This document shows positions 1 to 7,802 of a DNA stretch of 30,969 nt, one piece after another. Under the pieces are notes generated by a model that was not told the DNA's origin, ran no database searches, and was given only the letters and a program-made list of their open reading frames with translations. Numbering within the stretch: the first letter of the stretch is position 1; every line of letters starts with the position of its first letter. The position numbers were made by a program, and so were the translations under genes. The stretch is from FEN-1297 sp046704565 (GTDB taxonomy: Bacteria; Bacteroidota; Ignavibacteria; Ignavibacteriales; Ignavibacteriaceae), in the NCBI GenBank assembly GCA_046704565.1, contig JBJKRP010000046.1:1-30969 (forward strand), given 5' to 3'.

Positions 1-81
1 GGTATGAAATGTGATTTTAGCTGGAATGCTTCGGCTAAAAAGTATATTGAACTATATAAGACTGTACTGAATAACGAATAA
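1..81 (+). CDS. glgA: Glycogen synthase, C-terminal end (partial)
   Basis: Only the last 26 codons are present; the gene enters from the left edge in frame 1 and stops at TAA 79-81. The tail contains DFSWNASAKKYIELYK, which matches the usual C-terminus of bacterial glycogen/starch synthase (FSW, then an SA/AA..Y..LY helix). The enzyme would extend alpha-1,4-glucan from ADP-glucose in the cytoplasm. Its stop codon shares one base with the ATG of the next gene, so the two are probably co-transcribed and translationally coupled. The call rests on a short but characteristic stretch. Confidence 0.72.
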   Translation, partial: GMKCDFSWNASAKKYIELYKTVLNNE

Positions 82-656
82 TGCTTAACAGTGCTGTATT
101 CCTTGATAGGGATGGGACTCTTAATGAAGACCCGGGGTATTTAGGTGACCCCGCTAAAGTTAGGCTCTTTACCGGTGTAGGGCAGGCACTTTCCATTCTT
201 AAAAATCAACTTGGATTTAAATTAATTGTAGTTTCTAATCAATCCGGTGTTGCGCGCGGCTTAATAACCAGGAATATGGTGGAGTCTGTAAACGTAAAGA
301 TTAACGAACTGCTTGCCGTCGACAATGTTTCTATTGATGCTTTTTATTATTGTACAACTCATCCCGATTTTAATTCGGAAAAAGAAATACGCTGCAGGAA
401 GCCTTCACCGGAGATGGTTCTAAAAGCTGCGAAAGAATTAAATATTGATCTGTCCAGGTCATATTTCGTTGGCGACACGGTTTCGGATATGGAGTGCGGG
501 ATGAACGCAGGATTAAAGACTATACTGGTAAGAACAGGCTACGGTGAGGAAAGCCTTTCTAACTTGAAAAAGCAAAATAAATTTCCCAGTTTTGTTGCTC
601 AAAATTTTTCCGAAGTTAGATCGATTATTCAAAATGACATATTGGAGAAAAACTAA
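81..656 (+). CDS. HAD-family histidinol/heptose-bisphosphate-type phosphatase (GmhB-like)
   Basis: A 191-residue HAD phosphatase of the GmhB/histidinol-phosphatase subgroup. Visible motifs are FLDRDGTL (nucleophile D9, acid D11), VSNQSG (S52), the RKP lysine (K107) and VGDTVSDM (D132, D136). GmhB removes the C7 phosphate of heptose 1,7-bisphosphate during LPS inner-core synthesis; related proteins act on histidinol phosphate, so the substrate is inferred. GmhB binds zinc through a C-x-H...C-x-C loop. Here C91 and C105 remain, but the expected His is T93 (a His follows at 94) and the first Cys of the second pair is I103, so the zinc site looks incomplete. ATG 81 overlaps the glgA stop by one base. 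The stop is followed directly by the next start. Confidence 0.82.
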   Translation: MLNSAVFLDRDGTLNEDPGYLGDPAKVRLFTGVGQALSILKNQLGFKLIVVSNQSGVARGLITRNMVESVNVKINELLAVDNVSIDAFYYCTTHPDFNSEKEIRCRKPSPEMVLKAAKELNIDLSRSYFVGDTVSDMECGMNAGLKTILVRTGYGEESLSNLKKQNKFPSFVAQNFSEVRSIIQNDILEKN

Positions 657-1835
657 TTGATAAAAAAAATAATGCTGTTCCTATTTTCGGCAGCAACCAT
701 ACTGTTGCTTAGTTCGTGCAACGACAATCCTACCTCGATCGGTCTTAACCTTTTAAGTAAGGATCAATTAAATTTAAAGCAATTGGATTCATATACAGAC
801 TCATTAAAGCAGACTTCGTCTATATTTTCTTATACGGTTCCGCTTGGAGGTTCAAGTTCTCTGATGGTTGGAAAGAATGCTAACCTTGAGGCATCTGCCG
901 TGGTTTTATTTTACGGAACGTATGATGACTCAGTCGCACAGGATATTATAAACGGCAGAGCCACTGTTACAAATTCATATATACTTCTGATTAATAGTGG
1001 CGTGGTTGGCGACTCTACTGCACCATTTGATTTTTCAGTCCATAATGTTTTGGGTTCATGGAACTCCGCATCTTTAGACGCAGATAATATATCCAGTCTT
1101 TCATATGATCCATCGGACATTGCTACTGATAAAACAATAAGTGACTCGTTGGCTACCTTCCAGATAAGCAACTCTTTAGCTACGCAATGGCTTAAAAATT
1201 TATACGACACTACCTCAGCCACAAATTATGGCATTTATCTTACTCCCAGTGCAAACTCCAAGAAGATAATAAATTACGATGTTGTAGGTACGACAACAGC
1301 TGGAGCGAGCCAGTGGGTCGCCATTGTAGAGCGACCGGGAGATTATTCTGATACTTTGATATTTTATTCCACGGATTATACTACAATTATAAAAGGGACA
1401 ATGCCTGTATTACCTGCAGGCGACATTGCAGTACAGGGCGGGCTGGTTGTAAACTCTAAGCTCTGGTTTGATCTTTCGGGACTTCCTAAACATTCTGTTA
1501 TAAATAATGCAACACTAACGTTAACGGAAGATACATTAGCCTCAATAAAAAGCAGTTCGCCGGTTAATGAAATTACGCTATTTAGAGTTACCGACTCATC
1601 GTCAACTGCCTACGATACTGCAAATGGGTGGGTAGTAAGTCTAACCGGTAATACCTATTCGGGAAATATTGCAACTTTTGTCCAAAACTGGGTGGATACT
1701 GGAGTCAATGAAGGAATAGTTATTCAACTCTATAATCAAATAAATGCTGTGGATTTGTACGCCTTTAAAGGAAGCCAGGCAGCGGACAAAGCCTTACGTC
1801 CTAGATTAACAATTACATATACAGTTAGAAAATGA
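657..1835 (+). CDS. Predicted lipoprotein, DUF4270-like / DNRLRE-like
   Basis: A 392-residue exported protein of unknown function. A lipoprotein signal is clear: KK n-region, hydrophobic core and lipobox LSSC with acceptor C21, followed by N-D-N. The TTG start at 657 is preferred over ATG 672 because it supplies the two lysines and has GGAG nine bases upstream. After the lipobox comes a ..SIGLNLL segment. The C-terminus ends in LRPRLTITYT, as in DNRLRE- and DUF4270-type beta-sandwich proteins. From memory, flavobacterial genomes often place a DUF4270 lipoprotein next to glgA, which is the context here. It is Ser/Thr-rich and predicted beta-rich, probably on the periplasmic face of the outer membrane or on the surface. 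It overlaps the next gene by four bases. Family assignment is tentative; export is well supported. Confidence 0.68.
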   Translation: MIKKIMLFLFSAATILLLSSCNDNPTSIGLNLLSKDQLNLKQLDSYTDSLKQTSSIFSYTVPLGGSSSLMVGKNANLEASAVVLFYGTYDDSVAQDIINGRATVTNSYILLINSGVVGDSTAPFDFSVHNVLGSWNSASLDADNISSLSYDPSDIATDKTISDSLATFQISNSLATQWLKNLYDTTSATNYGIYLTPSANSKKIINYDVVGTTTAGASQWVAIVERPGDYSDTLIFYSTDYTTIIKGTMPVLPAGDIAVQGGLVVNSKLWFDLSGLPKHSVINNATLTLTEDTLASIKSSSPVNEITLFRVTDSSSTAYDTANGWVVSLTGNTYSGNIATFVQNWVDTGVNEGIVIQLYNQINAVDLYAFKGSQAADKALRPRLTITYTVRK

Positions 1836-3091
1836 TAATGAAAAACAAGTTTTTAATTTTATTTATTGTCTTTTCCGCAGCGGGATTTTACTCCTATGCT
1901 CAGGTTGGTTCAAGTTATTCCAGGCTCGGGATCGGGGATGTAAATTATTCCTATTCTGCCGACGCACTCGGAATAGGCGGGCTCGATGTCTCACTTGCCG
2001 ATCCACACTTCATTTCAATTAGCAACCCGGCAGGCTGGAATAAATTAAACAGGACAAGGGTAGTAGCTAGCCTAACTTACGATGGAGTTTATCTTGCCGA
2101 TAATTCTACAAAATCGTTTAACGGTAAAGCGCAGGTTGGCGGATTCACATTTGCTTTCCCGGTAAGCGAAGCAAACGGGATAGCTGTTGCAATGGGCATG
2201 GTTCCTTATACAAGAGTAAACTATAAAGTTCAGCAATCGAATGTAGGCTTTGCCTCCTCTTCGGATACTTATAATATCCTTTACCAGGGACAGGGCGGAT
2301 TATCAAAGACTTTTGTCGGTGCTTCGTATACTCTTCCTTTCGATATGAGCGTAGGTGCAATGTTTGAATATTATTTCGGGAGTGTGGACTATAAGGCAAC
2401 AACTCTGCCGAACAACACAGCCGTAGATGCCTCTACTTCCTTTGACAGGACTTATAATCCTAAAGGTGTAGGTACAACATTCGGCTTTATAAGCCCTGAT
2501 TTATCCAAGCTGTTTAAGTCTAAAACTATCTCTGATTTAAGACTTGGCTTATCTTTCAACATAATAGGGCAGCTTAGTACCGATACACTTTTAAATTCGT
2601 CCTCAAATATAAGAACAGACACTGTTGGAATAGGTACGGCTAATATGAAAGTGCCGGCGAGAATTATTGCAGGCTTGAGTTTTGCTCTGGACCAATCATA
2701 TTATTTTACATTCGATGCAGCTACCCAGAACTGGTCGAACTATACGTTTAACAATGTTAAATCCGATGAACTCAGAAATTCGTTAAAGCTGAGTGCAGGC
2801 TTTGAATACAGCCATAAGTCGGAACTAGGGTTATCGATCTGGCAGCAAATTATCTGGCGTGCAGGTATCAGCTACGAGCAGACACCTTATAAAATAAACG
2901 GTATCGGGATAAACCAATTTTCTATCGCCGGCGGCTTTTCCTATCCGTTAAGTTCGGTTAACTCTCTTGATATTGCAGTTCAATATGCAATTAGAGGTAC
3001 CAAAGAATCGGATTTAATAAGCGAGCATTCTATAACATTGAACGCAGGACTTAGTCTCGGAAGTTTATGGTTTATTAGAGGCAACCGGTAA
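1832..3091 (+). CDS. Outer-membrane beta-barrel protein, FadL/PorV-like
   Basis: A 419-residue protein with a Sec signal (MKNK n-region if read from the inner ATG at 1838, cleavage near SYAQ). The mature protein is built of alternating hydrophobic and polar strands rich in Gly, Tyr and Ser, typical of an outer-membrane barrel. The early segment GIGDVNYSYSADALGIGG and the later SISNPAGW resemble the start of FadL/PorV-type barrels of Bacteroidota (alternating G/A with a D-P..SNPA motif). Specific function is unknown. Translation probably starts at ATG 1832, overlapping the lipoprotein stop by four bases, so the two are likely co-expressed and may act together at the outer membrane. There is no cysteine lipobox. 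Confidence 0.72.
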   Translation: MIMKNKFLILFIVFSAAGFYSYAQVGSSYSRLGIGDVNYSYSADALGIGGLDVSLADPHFISISNPAGWNKLNRTRVVASLTYDGVYLADNSTKSFNGKAQVGGFTFAFPVSEANGIAVAMGMVPYTRVNYKVQQSNVGFASSSDTYNILYQGQGGLSKTFVGASYTLPFDMSVGAMFEYYFGSVDYKATTLPNNTAVDASTSFDRTYNPKGVGTTFGFISPDLSKLFKSKTISDLRLGLSFNIIGQLSTDTLLNSSSNIRTDTVGIGTANMKVPARIIAGLSFALDQSYYFTFDAATQNWSNYTFNNVKSDELRNSLKLSAGFEYSHKSELGLSIWQQIIWRAGISYEQTPYKINGIGINQFSIAGGFSYPLSSVNSLDIAVQYAIRGTKESDLISEHSITLNAGLSLGSLWFIRGNR

Positions 3092-3126
3092 TTCAATTAT
3101 TTTTTTATCAAACAAATGAGAACACA

Positions 3127-4422
3127 ATGTACGGGTATTTAAGAAACGATAAAGAGATTCATGATATACTTTCACTTGAGACGAGGCGTCAGCAGGAATA
3201 CCTGGAACTAATTGCTTCGGAAAATTTTGTAAGTCCCGCAGTGCTGGAGGCTGCAGGTACTGTTCTTACAAACAAATATGCGGAAGGCTATCCCGGTAAG
3301 AGATATTACGGCGGATGCGAATATGTTGACATGGCTGAGAATCTTGCAAGAGAAAGATTGAAAAAATTATTTAATGCCGAATATGCCAACGTGCAGCCGC
3401 ATAGCGGGTCGCAGGCGAATATGGCAGTCTTGATGACGCTACTTAAACCCGGCGATAAATTTTTAGGATTAAGCTTAGCACACGGCGGACACCTAACTCA
3501 TGGATCGCCTGTAAATTTCTCAGGCATACTTTATCAGGCAGTTGGCTACAATCTGAATAAAGATACCAAGACTCTCGACTATAACCAGATCGAAGATCTT
3601 GCGAAGAAGGAAAAGCCGAAATTAATTATTACCGGTGCGAGTGCTTATTCGCGTGAATGGGATTATAAGAAGTTTAGGGAAATTGCAGATTCGATAGGTG
3701 CATTTTTAATATGCGACATGGCTCATCCGGCAGGCTTGATTGCTAAGGGATTTTTAGACAATCCGCTGAAGTACTGTGACGTTGTAACTTCAACAACCCA
3801 TAAGACATTAAGAGGACCGCGCGGCGGAATAATTTTAATCGGAAAAGACAAAGAGAATACACTCGGAATAAGGACTCCCAAAGGCGACAGATTAAAGTTA
3901 ATGTCGGAAATTTTCGATAGCATGGTAATGCCCGGTATTCAAGGCGGTCCTTTAATGCATATTATAATGGCTAAAGCCGTAGCATTCGGTGAGGCGCTTC
4001 AAGATTCTTTTAAAGAGTATGCCGGACAAATAATCAATAATGCCAAAACACTTTCAAAGAAGTTAAGTGAATCCGGTTTTGATATTATTTCCGGCGGTAC
4101 GGATAACCATTTGATGCTAATTGATTTGACAAATAAGAATATTACCGGTAAGCAGGCGGAGAACGCCCTTGGCGAAGCAGGCATTACCGTTAATAAGAAC
4201 ATGGTTCCGTTCGATCAACGAAGTCCTTTTGTTACCAGCGGTATAAGAGTAGGCACGCCTGCCGTTACCACTCGCGGTATGAAAGAAAATGAAATGGGCA
4301 TTATTGCCGGCTTTATTGACAGAGCGGTTTCACATTTTGAAGATCATAACGTACTTGCCGAAATTAAAAGCGAAGTGAAAGAATTGTGCTCAAAGTTTCC
4401 TCTTTATGCCGAACTAAGTTGA
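3127..4422 (+). CDS. glyA: Serine hydroxymethyltransferase
   Basis: A full-length 431-residue PLP enzyme (usual length about 415-435). It interconverts serine plus tetrahydrofolate with glycine plus 5,10-methylene-tetrahydrofolate in the cytoplasm and is the main entry of one-carbon units. Diagnostic segments are LIASENF near residue 28, NKYAEGYPGKRYYGG (49-63), the ICDMAHPAGL segment (195-204) and the PLP-lysine motif TTHKTLRGPRGG with K226. The C-terminal region carries the usual S-G-I-R-V-G-T-P-A-V-T-T-R-G motif. The start ATG follows an AT-rich 35-base gap with no strong Shine-Dalgarno. The gene lies between the outer-membrane protein and tatC in the same direction. Confidence 0.97.
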   Translation: MYGYLRNDKEIHDILSLETRRQQEYLELIASENFVSPAVLEAAGTVLTNKYAEGYPGKRYYGGCEYVDMAENLARERLKKLFNAEYANVQPHSGSQANMAVLMTLLKPGDKFLGLSLAHGGHLTHGSPVNFSGILYQAVGYNLNKDTKTLDYNQIEDLAKKEKPKLIITGASAYSREWDYKKFREIADSIGAFLICDMAHPAGLIAKGFLDNPLKYCDVVTSTTHKTLRGPRGGIILIGKDKENTLGIRTPKGDRLKLMSEIFDSMVMPGIQGGPLMHIIMAKAVAFGEALQDSFKEYAGQIINNAKTLSKKLSESGFDIISGGTDNHLMLIDLTNKNITGKQAENALGEAGITVNKNMVPFDQRSPFVTSGIRVGTPAVTTRGMKENEMGIIAGFIDRAVSHFEDHNVLAEIKSEVKELCSKFPLYAELS

Positions 4423-4466
4423 GCCTTTGACCGAAGAGAATAAATTTATTTTGTGAAAGTTAAATT

Positions 4467-5234
4467 GTGGCGACAGAAGAAGTAATCCCGTATAATCCCG
4501 GAGAAGACGAAGAAGAAGACTCCGGTTCGGAAATGACTTTCCTTGAACATCTGGAAGAGCTAAGGTGGAGGATAATCTATTCTTTATACGGTTTGGCGGG
4601 AGGGACAATTATTGCGTGGATTTTTATTGACTTCCTTGTAAACGATATTCTTTTGCTCCCGGCAAAGCATGCAGGCGTGCAGCTTCAAAACTTAAAGCCT
4701 TTCGGGCAGCTAATGCTCTTTTTTGAGGTGGCTATTGTTGCAGGAGTAATTATCAGCCTCCCTAATATTTTCTACCAACTGTGGAAGTTTATTGCACCGG
4801 CATTAAAAAGGAACGAAAGAAAATATATTTCGGCAATTGTAACTTTCTCAACGCTTTGCTTCCTGCTTGGAGTTGTCTTCGCATATTTTGTAATGCTGCC
4901 GATGTCTCTCAGGTTCGCCGCCAAATTCGGATCTGCAGAGATTAAAAACGTGTTTGCGATAGACGAATACATGTCGATAATTATCAGCATTATGCTCGGC
5001 TGCGGCTTGGTGTTCGAGCTTCCTATGATTTCTTACTTTTTAACTAAGCTGGGAATCCTGACTCCGGCTTTCATGAAAAAATACAGGCGGCATGCGATTG
5101 TTGTAATCTTTGTAGCCGCGGCATTCCTTTCTCCGGGAACCGATCCGGTTTCGCAGATTATTTTGGCGTTACCTCTTATCTTATTATACGAAATAAGTAT
5201 ATTTATTTCCAAATTAGCACGTAAGAAAAGTTGA
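4467..5234 (+). CDS. tatC: Sec-independent (Tat) translocase subunit TatC
   Basis: A 255-residue polytopic inner-membrane protein with six predicted membrane segments. TatC recognises the twin-arginine signal and with TatA/B exports folded proteins. The signature MTFLEHLEELRWRI at residues 23-36 and the conserved FELP motif with E184 in the periplasmic/membrane interface region identify the family, as does the C-terminal LSPGTDPVSQ. A strongly acidic N-terminal extension of about 22 residues (EDEEEDSGSE) precedes the core, and GTG 4467 is the start that includes it; a start at the internal Met before TFLEH would also be possible. No tatA/B gene is in the window. The end overlaps the next start by four bases. 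Confidence 0.95.
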   Translation: MATEEVIPYNPGEDEEEDSGSEMTFLEHLEELRWRIIYSLYGLAGGTIIAWIFIDFLVNDILLLPAKHAGVQLQNLKPFGQLMLFFEVAIVAGVIISLPNIFYQLWKFIAPALKRNERKYISAIVTFSTLCFLLGVVFAYFVMLPMSLRFAAKFGSAEIKNVFAIDEYMSIIISIMLGCGLVFELPMISYFLTKLGILTPAFMKKYRRHAIVVIFVAAAFLSPGTDPVSQIILALPLILLYEISIFISKLARKKS

Positions 5235-6211
5235 CTAATAAAAATTTAAAAGATATAAGTCTTCCTATCCAAACAGAGCTTGATAAATTTGAAGAGATCT
5301 TTAAGCGGTCGATAAGGTCAGATGTAAAGCTTGTTGATTTAATTGCCCGTTACATCATCCGCCAGAAAGGTAAGAAGATCAGACCTCTTTTGGTCCTTTT
5401 ATCTGCAAAAGTTGCCGGAGGCGTAACCGAGCGTACTTACAGGGGAGCTGTACTAGTAGAGCTTCTTCACACTGCTACGCTTGTCCATGACGACGTTGTA
5501 GATAATGCGGATAAGCGCAGAGGTTTCTGGTCAATCAACAAGGTTTTTAAAAATAAAGTTGCCGTGCTGATGGGCGATTATCTTTTATCGCGCGGCTTGC
5601 TTATAGCCGTTGAAGGTAAAGATTACGATTTTCTTGAGGTTATAACAAATACTGTTAAGAGAATGTCTGAAGGCGAGCTTCTTCAAATTAGAAAAACAAG
5701 AAAGCTTGATATAGACGAGCCGACGTACTTCAGAATAATTTCCGATAAGACTGCATCGCTTCTGGAGACTTGCTGCAAGATAGGTGCATTAAGCGCCAGC
5801 AACAGCGCCGAACATCATGAGGCTATGAGAGAGTTCGGCGAGAAGATAGGGATTGCATTCCAGATAAGAGATGACATTCTGGATTATGATGGAAACACCA
5901 ACACGACCGGAAAGCCTGTCGGCGGAGACATAAAAGAGAAGAAAATTACTCTTCCTCTTATTTACTCATTAAATCAAGTTCCGAAAAGCGAAGCAAATGA
6001 AATTAGAAAGCTGATTAAAGACGGCGAGAAACGGGAGAGTGTAAAAGAGATAATTGACTTCGTCAGGAAGAACAATGGAATAAATTATGCGCATGAGACA
6101 GCCTTAAATTATTCAAGCAGGGCGAAAGAGCTGCTGAAAATTTTCCCCGATTCACCCGGTAAGCTTGCGCTCGAGGCTCTCGTTGATTTTGTCATTGACC
6201 GGAAGAACTAA
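5231..6211 (+). CDS. Trans-polyprenyl diphosphate synthase, long-chain type (IspB/octaprenyl-like)
   Basis: A 326-residue isoprenyl synthase. It condenses isopentenyl diphosphate onto an allylic diphosphate, most likely to make the quinone side chain. The two aspartate-rich motifs are intact: the first at residues 87-91 (DDVVD, followed by KRRG) and the second at 214-218 (DDILD). Five residues before the first motif there is a small Ala (A82) rather than an aromatic residue, which in this family goes with long-chain products. Chain length is inference. The TTG start at 5231 overlaps the tatC stop in the TTGA arrangement, implying coupling. The gene ends the first plus-strand run; the next gene converges on it. 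Confidence 0.92.
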   Translation: MTNKNLKDISLPIQTELDKFEEIFKRSIRSDVKLVDLIARYIIRQKGKKIRPLLVLLSAKVAGGVTERTYRGAVLVELLHTATLVHDDVVDNADKRRGFWSINKVFKNKVAVLMGDYLLSRGLLIAVEGKDYDFLEVITNTVKRMSEGELLQIRKTRKLDIDEPTYFRIISDKTASLLETCCKIGALSASNSAEHHEAMREFGEKIGIAFQIRDDILDYDGNTNTTGKPVGGDIKEKKITLPLIYSLNQVPKSEANEIRKLIKDGEKRESVKEIIDFVRKNNGINYAHETALNYSSRAKELLKIFPDSPGKLALEALVDFVIDRKN

Positions 6212-6268
6212 TTCCTTGTTATTTTAGCCACAGCCAAAATCTTTTACTTGTATGAAATCACTTAAGAT

Positions 6269-6667
6269 TTATAGAGAGATAAGGTCATGTTTGTGTTGCA
6301 TTAATCGCTTAAGCAAAGCAGCAGGATAGCTTTTAAGTGTTCCTGTTTTGGGGTCAACTCCGATATTTACATTTTCCAGCGCAACAACACCTAAAATTGG
6401 TTCGGCTTTTTTAGGTCCAAAAATAATTTGAGCTACTGTTTCATATCCTAAAAAGGATATCCTTGCAAATCCGTATTCGCATTCGGTGGTTTCACCGTTA
6501 GCGAGTTCATATATTCTTTTTCCCTCAGGCTTAATACCTGCTTTCTTTAATTCATTAGCTGGAGCTAAGCAATCTGTTGCACCGGTATCTACTAAAAAAA
6601 CTGACTCGTAACCTTTTTTAGTCTTGGTTAGATTCTCTATTTTAACTGTTATCCTTGTCGCTCCCAT
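6269..6667 (-). CDS. Retropepsin-like aspartic protease (clan AA), single domain
   Basis: A protein of about 132 residues with one aspartic-protease motif, FLVDTGATDC, near its N-terminus and a second half ending ILGVVALENVNIGVDPKTG, the usual layout of small bacterial single-domain retropepsin relatives that act as dimers. I chose ATG 6667 (reading MGATRITVKIEN) because AGGA sits five bases upstream and family members start this way. A longer frame from ATG 6706 adds 13 residues and starts inside an inverted repeat. There is no signal peptide, so it is probably cytoplasmic; substrate unknown. It lies downstream of the universal stress gene on the same strand with a gap of about 95 bases and may be a separate unit. 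Confidence 0.72.
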   Translation of the reverse strand: MGATRITVKIENLTKTKKGYESVFLVDTGATDCLAPANELKKAGIKPEGKRIYELANGETTECEYGFARISFLGYETVAQIIFGPKKAEPILGVVALENVNIGVDPKTGTLKSYPAALLKRLMQHKHDLISL

Positions 6668-6694
6668 AGTTTTCCTAATCATAATTTCATAAAA

Positions 6695-6746
6695 TTGAAT
6701 GAACATTGATTATTAAAAAGTTCAATACTCAATGTGGAACATTCAA
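6695..6746. repeat. Imperfect inverted repeat between usp and protease genes
   Basis: TTGAATG..ACATTGA (6695-6709) faces TCAATGT....CATTCAA (6729-6746), two 7-base blocks per arm with a short bulge in the right arm and about 19 bases between arms. It lies between the usp stop and the preferred protease start. It could be a hairpin in the minus-strand transcript or an operator; there is no clean U-tract. Confidence 0.4.
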
Positions 6747-6762
6747 TTAACTATAAGTAAAG

Positions 6763-7248
6763 TTAGCCCTTTTCAAAGTGCTCTTTATAATCAAATCCTT
6801 TTACCGGATCTCTTAGAGTAAGAACCGGGCAAGGCGCTTTTCTTACAACCTTTTCGGCGGTGCTGCCAAACAACAAATGTTCAACTCCCGTATGACCGTG
6901 CGAAGCAATGATAATCAAGTCGATATCTTCCTCAGCCGCAGTGTCAATTATCTCAAGGAAAGGCTTTCCGGTTTTAACGATGTTATGAACCTTTATCTCT
7001 TCGGGAATTTCCTTCTGAGCAAGCTTATTTAATTCTTCCGCTGCGCGCTTATCCATGTCAAGGTCAACGGATGGGATTGCAATCTGACCCATGCTGAAGT
7101 CCGGCGGATAAATAACAGGTTCAACAACATAAATTAGAAATAGCTCGGCGTGGAACTGCTTCACAAAATTTATCGCATACTTCAACGAGCTTTTTGAGTA
7201 ATCGGAAAAATCAATCGGCACTAAGATTTTTTTTATATCAGGTTCCAT
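6763..7248 (-). CDS. Universal stress protein, UspA family, ATP-binding type
   Basis: A 161-residue Usp domain. KKILVPIDFSDYS at the N-terminus (residues 6-18) is the first strand and the D13 region. The C-terminal nucleotide loop GHTGVEHLLFGST (118-130) followed by CPVL has the glycines and Ser/Thr of ATP-binding members, so it probably binds ATP rather than being a non-binding UspA type. These proteins act in the cytoplasm in stress and energy-status responses. The start has GGAGGA five bases upstream. The first 11 bases overlap the end of the upstream cyclic-nucleotide-binding gene, so the two are almost certainly one transcript. Confidence 0.93.
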   Translation of the reverse strand: MEPDIKKILVPIDFSDYSKSSLKYAINFVKQFHAELFLIYVVEPVIYPPDFSMGQIAIPSVDLDMDKRAAEELNKLAQKEIPEEIKVHNIVKTGKPFLEIIDTAAEEDIDLIIIASHGHTGVEHLLFGSTAEKVVRKAPCPVLTLRDPVKGFDYKEHFEKG

Positions 7249-7795
7249 AAAAGTCCTCCGATTTTATTTTAGATTTTGCTTGTAATGAAATTATTTCATC
7301 GTTCAGTTTTCTTAAGCGCGATGTAATAGTCTGGTTGATGCCCTGAAGAATTTTAGCGCCCGTTTTAGGGAACTTCTCAACAAACTCATCTAAGTCGGGT
7401 TTAAATAGAACGGCGAGCTTAGTCTCTGTTAATGCAACTGCAGATGCGGGTCTTTTCTCGCCGTCTATTAAGGCGAGTTCTCCAAAGAAGTCACCCTTTT
7501 TAAGCTGAGCCAGTGAAACCTCATCTTTGTTTTCAAGAGTTCTTTTGATTTCAACCATCCCATCGCGGATGATGTATAAGCCGATTCCCGGATCGCCATG
7601 ATAAAAAATATATTCGCCGGTAATATAGTTCCTCTCATGAACCATATTAAGTATCAGTGATATTTCTCTGCCGTTCAAGCCCTTGAAAATGGGCATTGAA
7701 AGGAGAGTGTTACGGAGGTCAAGCAAGCCCGAAGAAGCGCCGAATAAATTTGACCAGAAGCTGCTGCGTATTATGCCGTTGTTTTGATCGCTCAT
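7238..7795 (-). CDS. Cyclic-nucleotide-binding domain protein without HTH
   Basis: A 185-residue protein with a cNMP-binding beta-barrel at about residues 34-150. The phosphate-binding cassette is present as GDFFGELALIDGEKRPASAV (E106, R115), although the residue after the Arg is Pro where CAP has Ser. The C-terminal 35 residues are a charged helix; there is no helix-turn-helix, so this is not a Crp/Fnr transcription factor but a free sensor domain, perhaps acting on a partner. I chose ATG 7795 over a longer frame to 7882 because the longer one runs into the HisA-like gene and AGAGGA lies just upstream of 7795, overlapping that gene's stop. It is sandwiched in one unit between the HisA-like and Usp genes. 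Confidence 0.88.
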   Translation of the reverse strand: MSDQNNGIIRSSFWSNLFGASSGLLDLRNTLLSMPIFKGLNGREISLILNMVHERNYITGEYIFYHGDPGIGLYIIRDGMVEIKRTLENKDEVSLAQLKKGDFFGELALIDGEKRPASAVALTETKLAVLFKPDLDEFVEKFPKTGAKILQGINQTITSRLRKLNDEIISLQAKSKIKSEDFYGT

Positions 7796-7802
7796 AAATC
7801 CT

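Noticed and set aside
911..1222. 103-codon minus-strand frame inside the lipoprotein gene
   Set aside because: A shadow of a well-supported plus-strand gene with a signal peptide; no family similarity or ribosome binding site seen.
6221..6240. Weak hairpin ATTTT-A-GC / GC-C-AAAAT after the polyprenyl synthase gene, followed by CTTTT
   Set aside because: Short AT-rich stem with an A/C mismatch; could be a weak terminator but the evidence is too thin to annotate.
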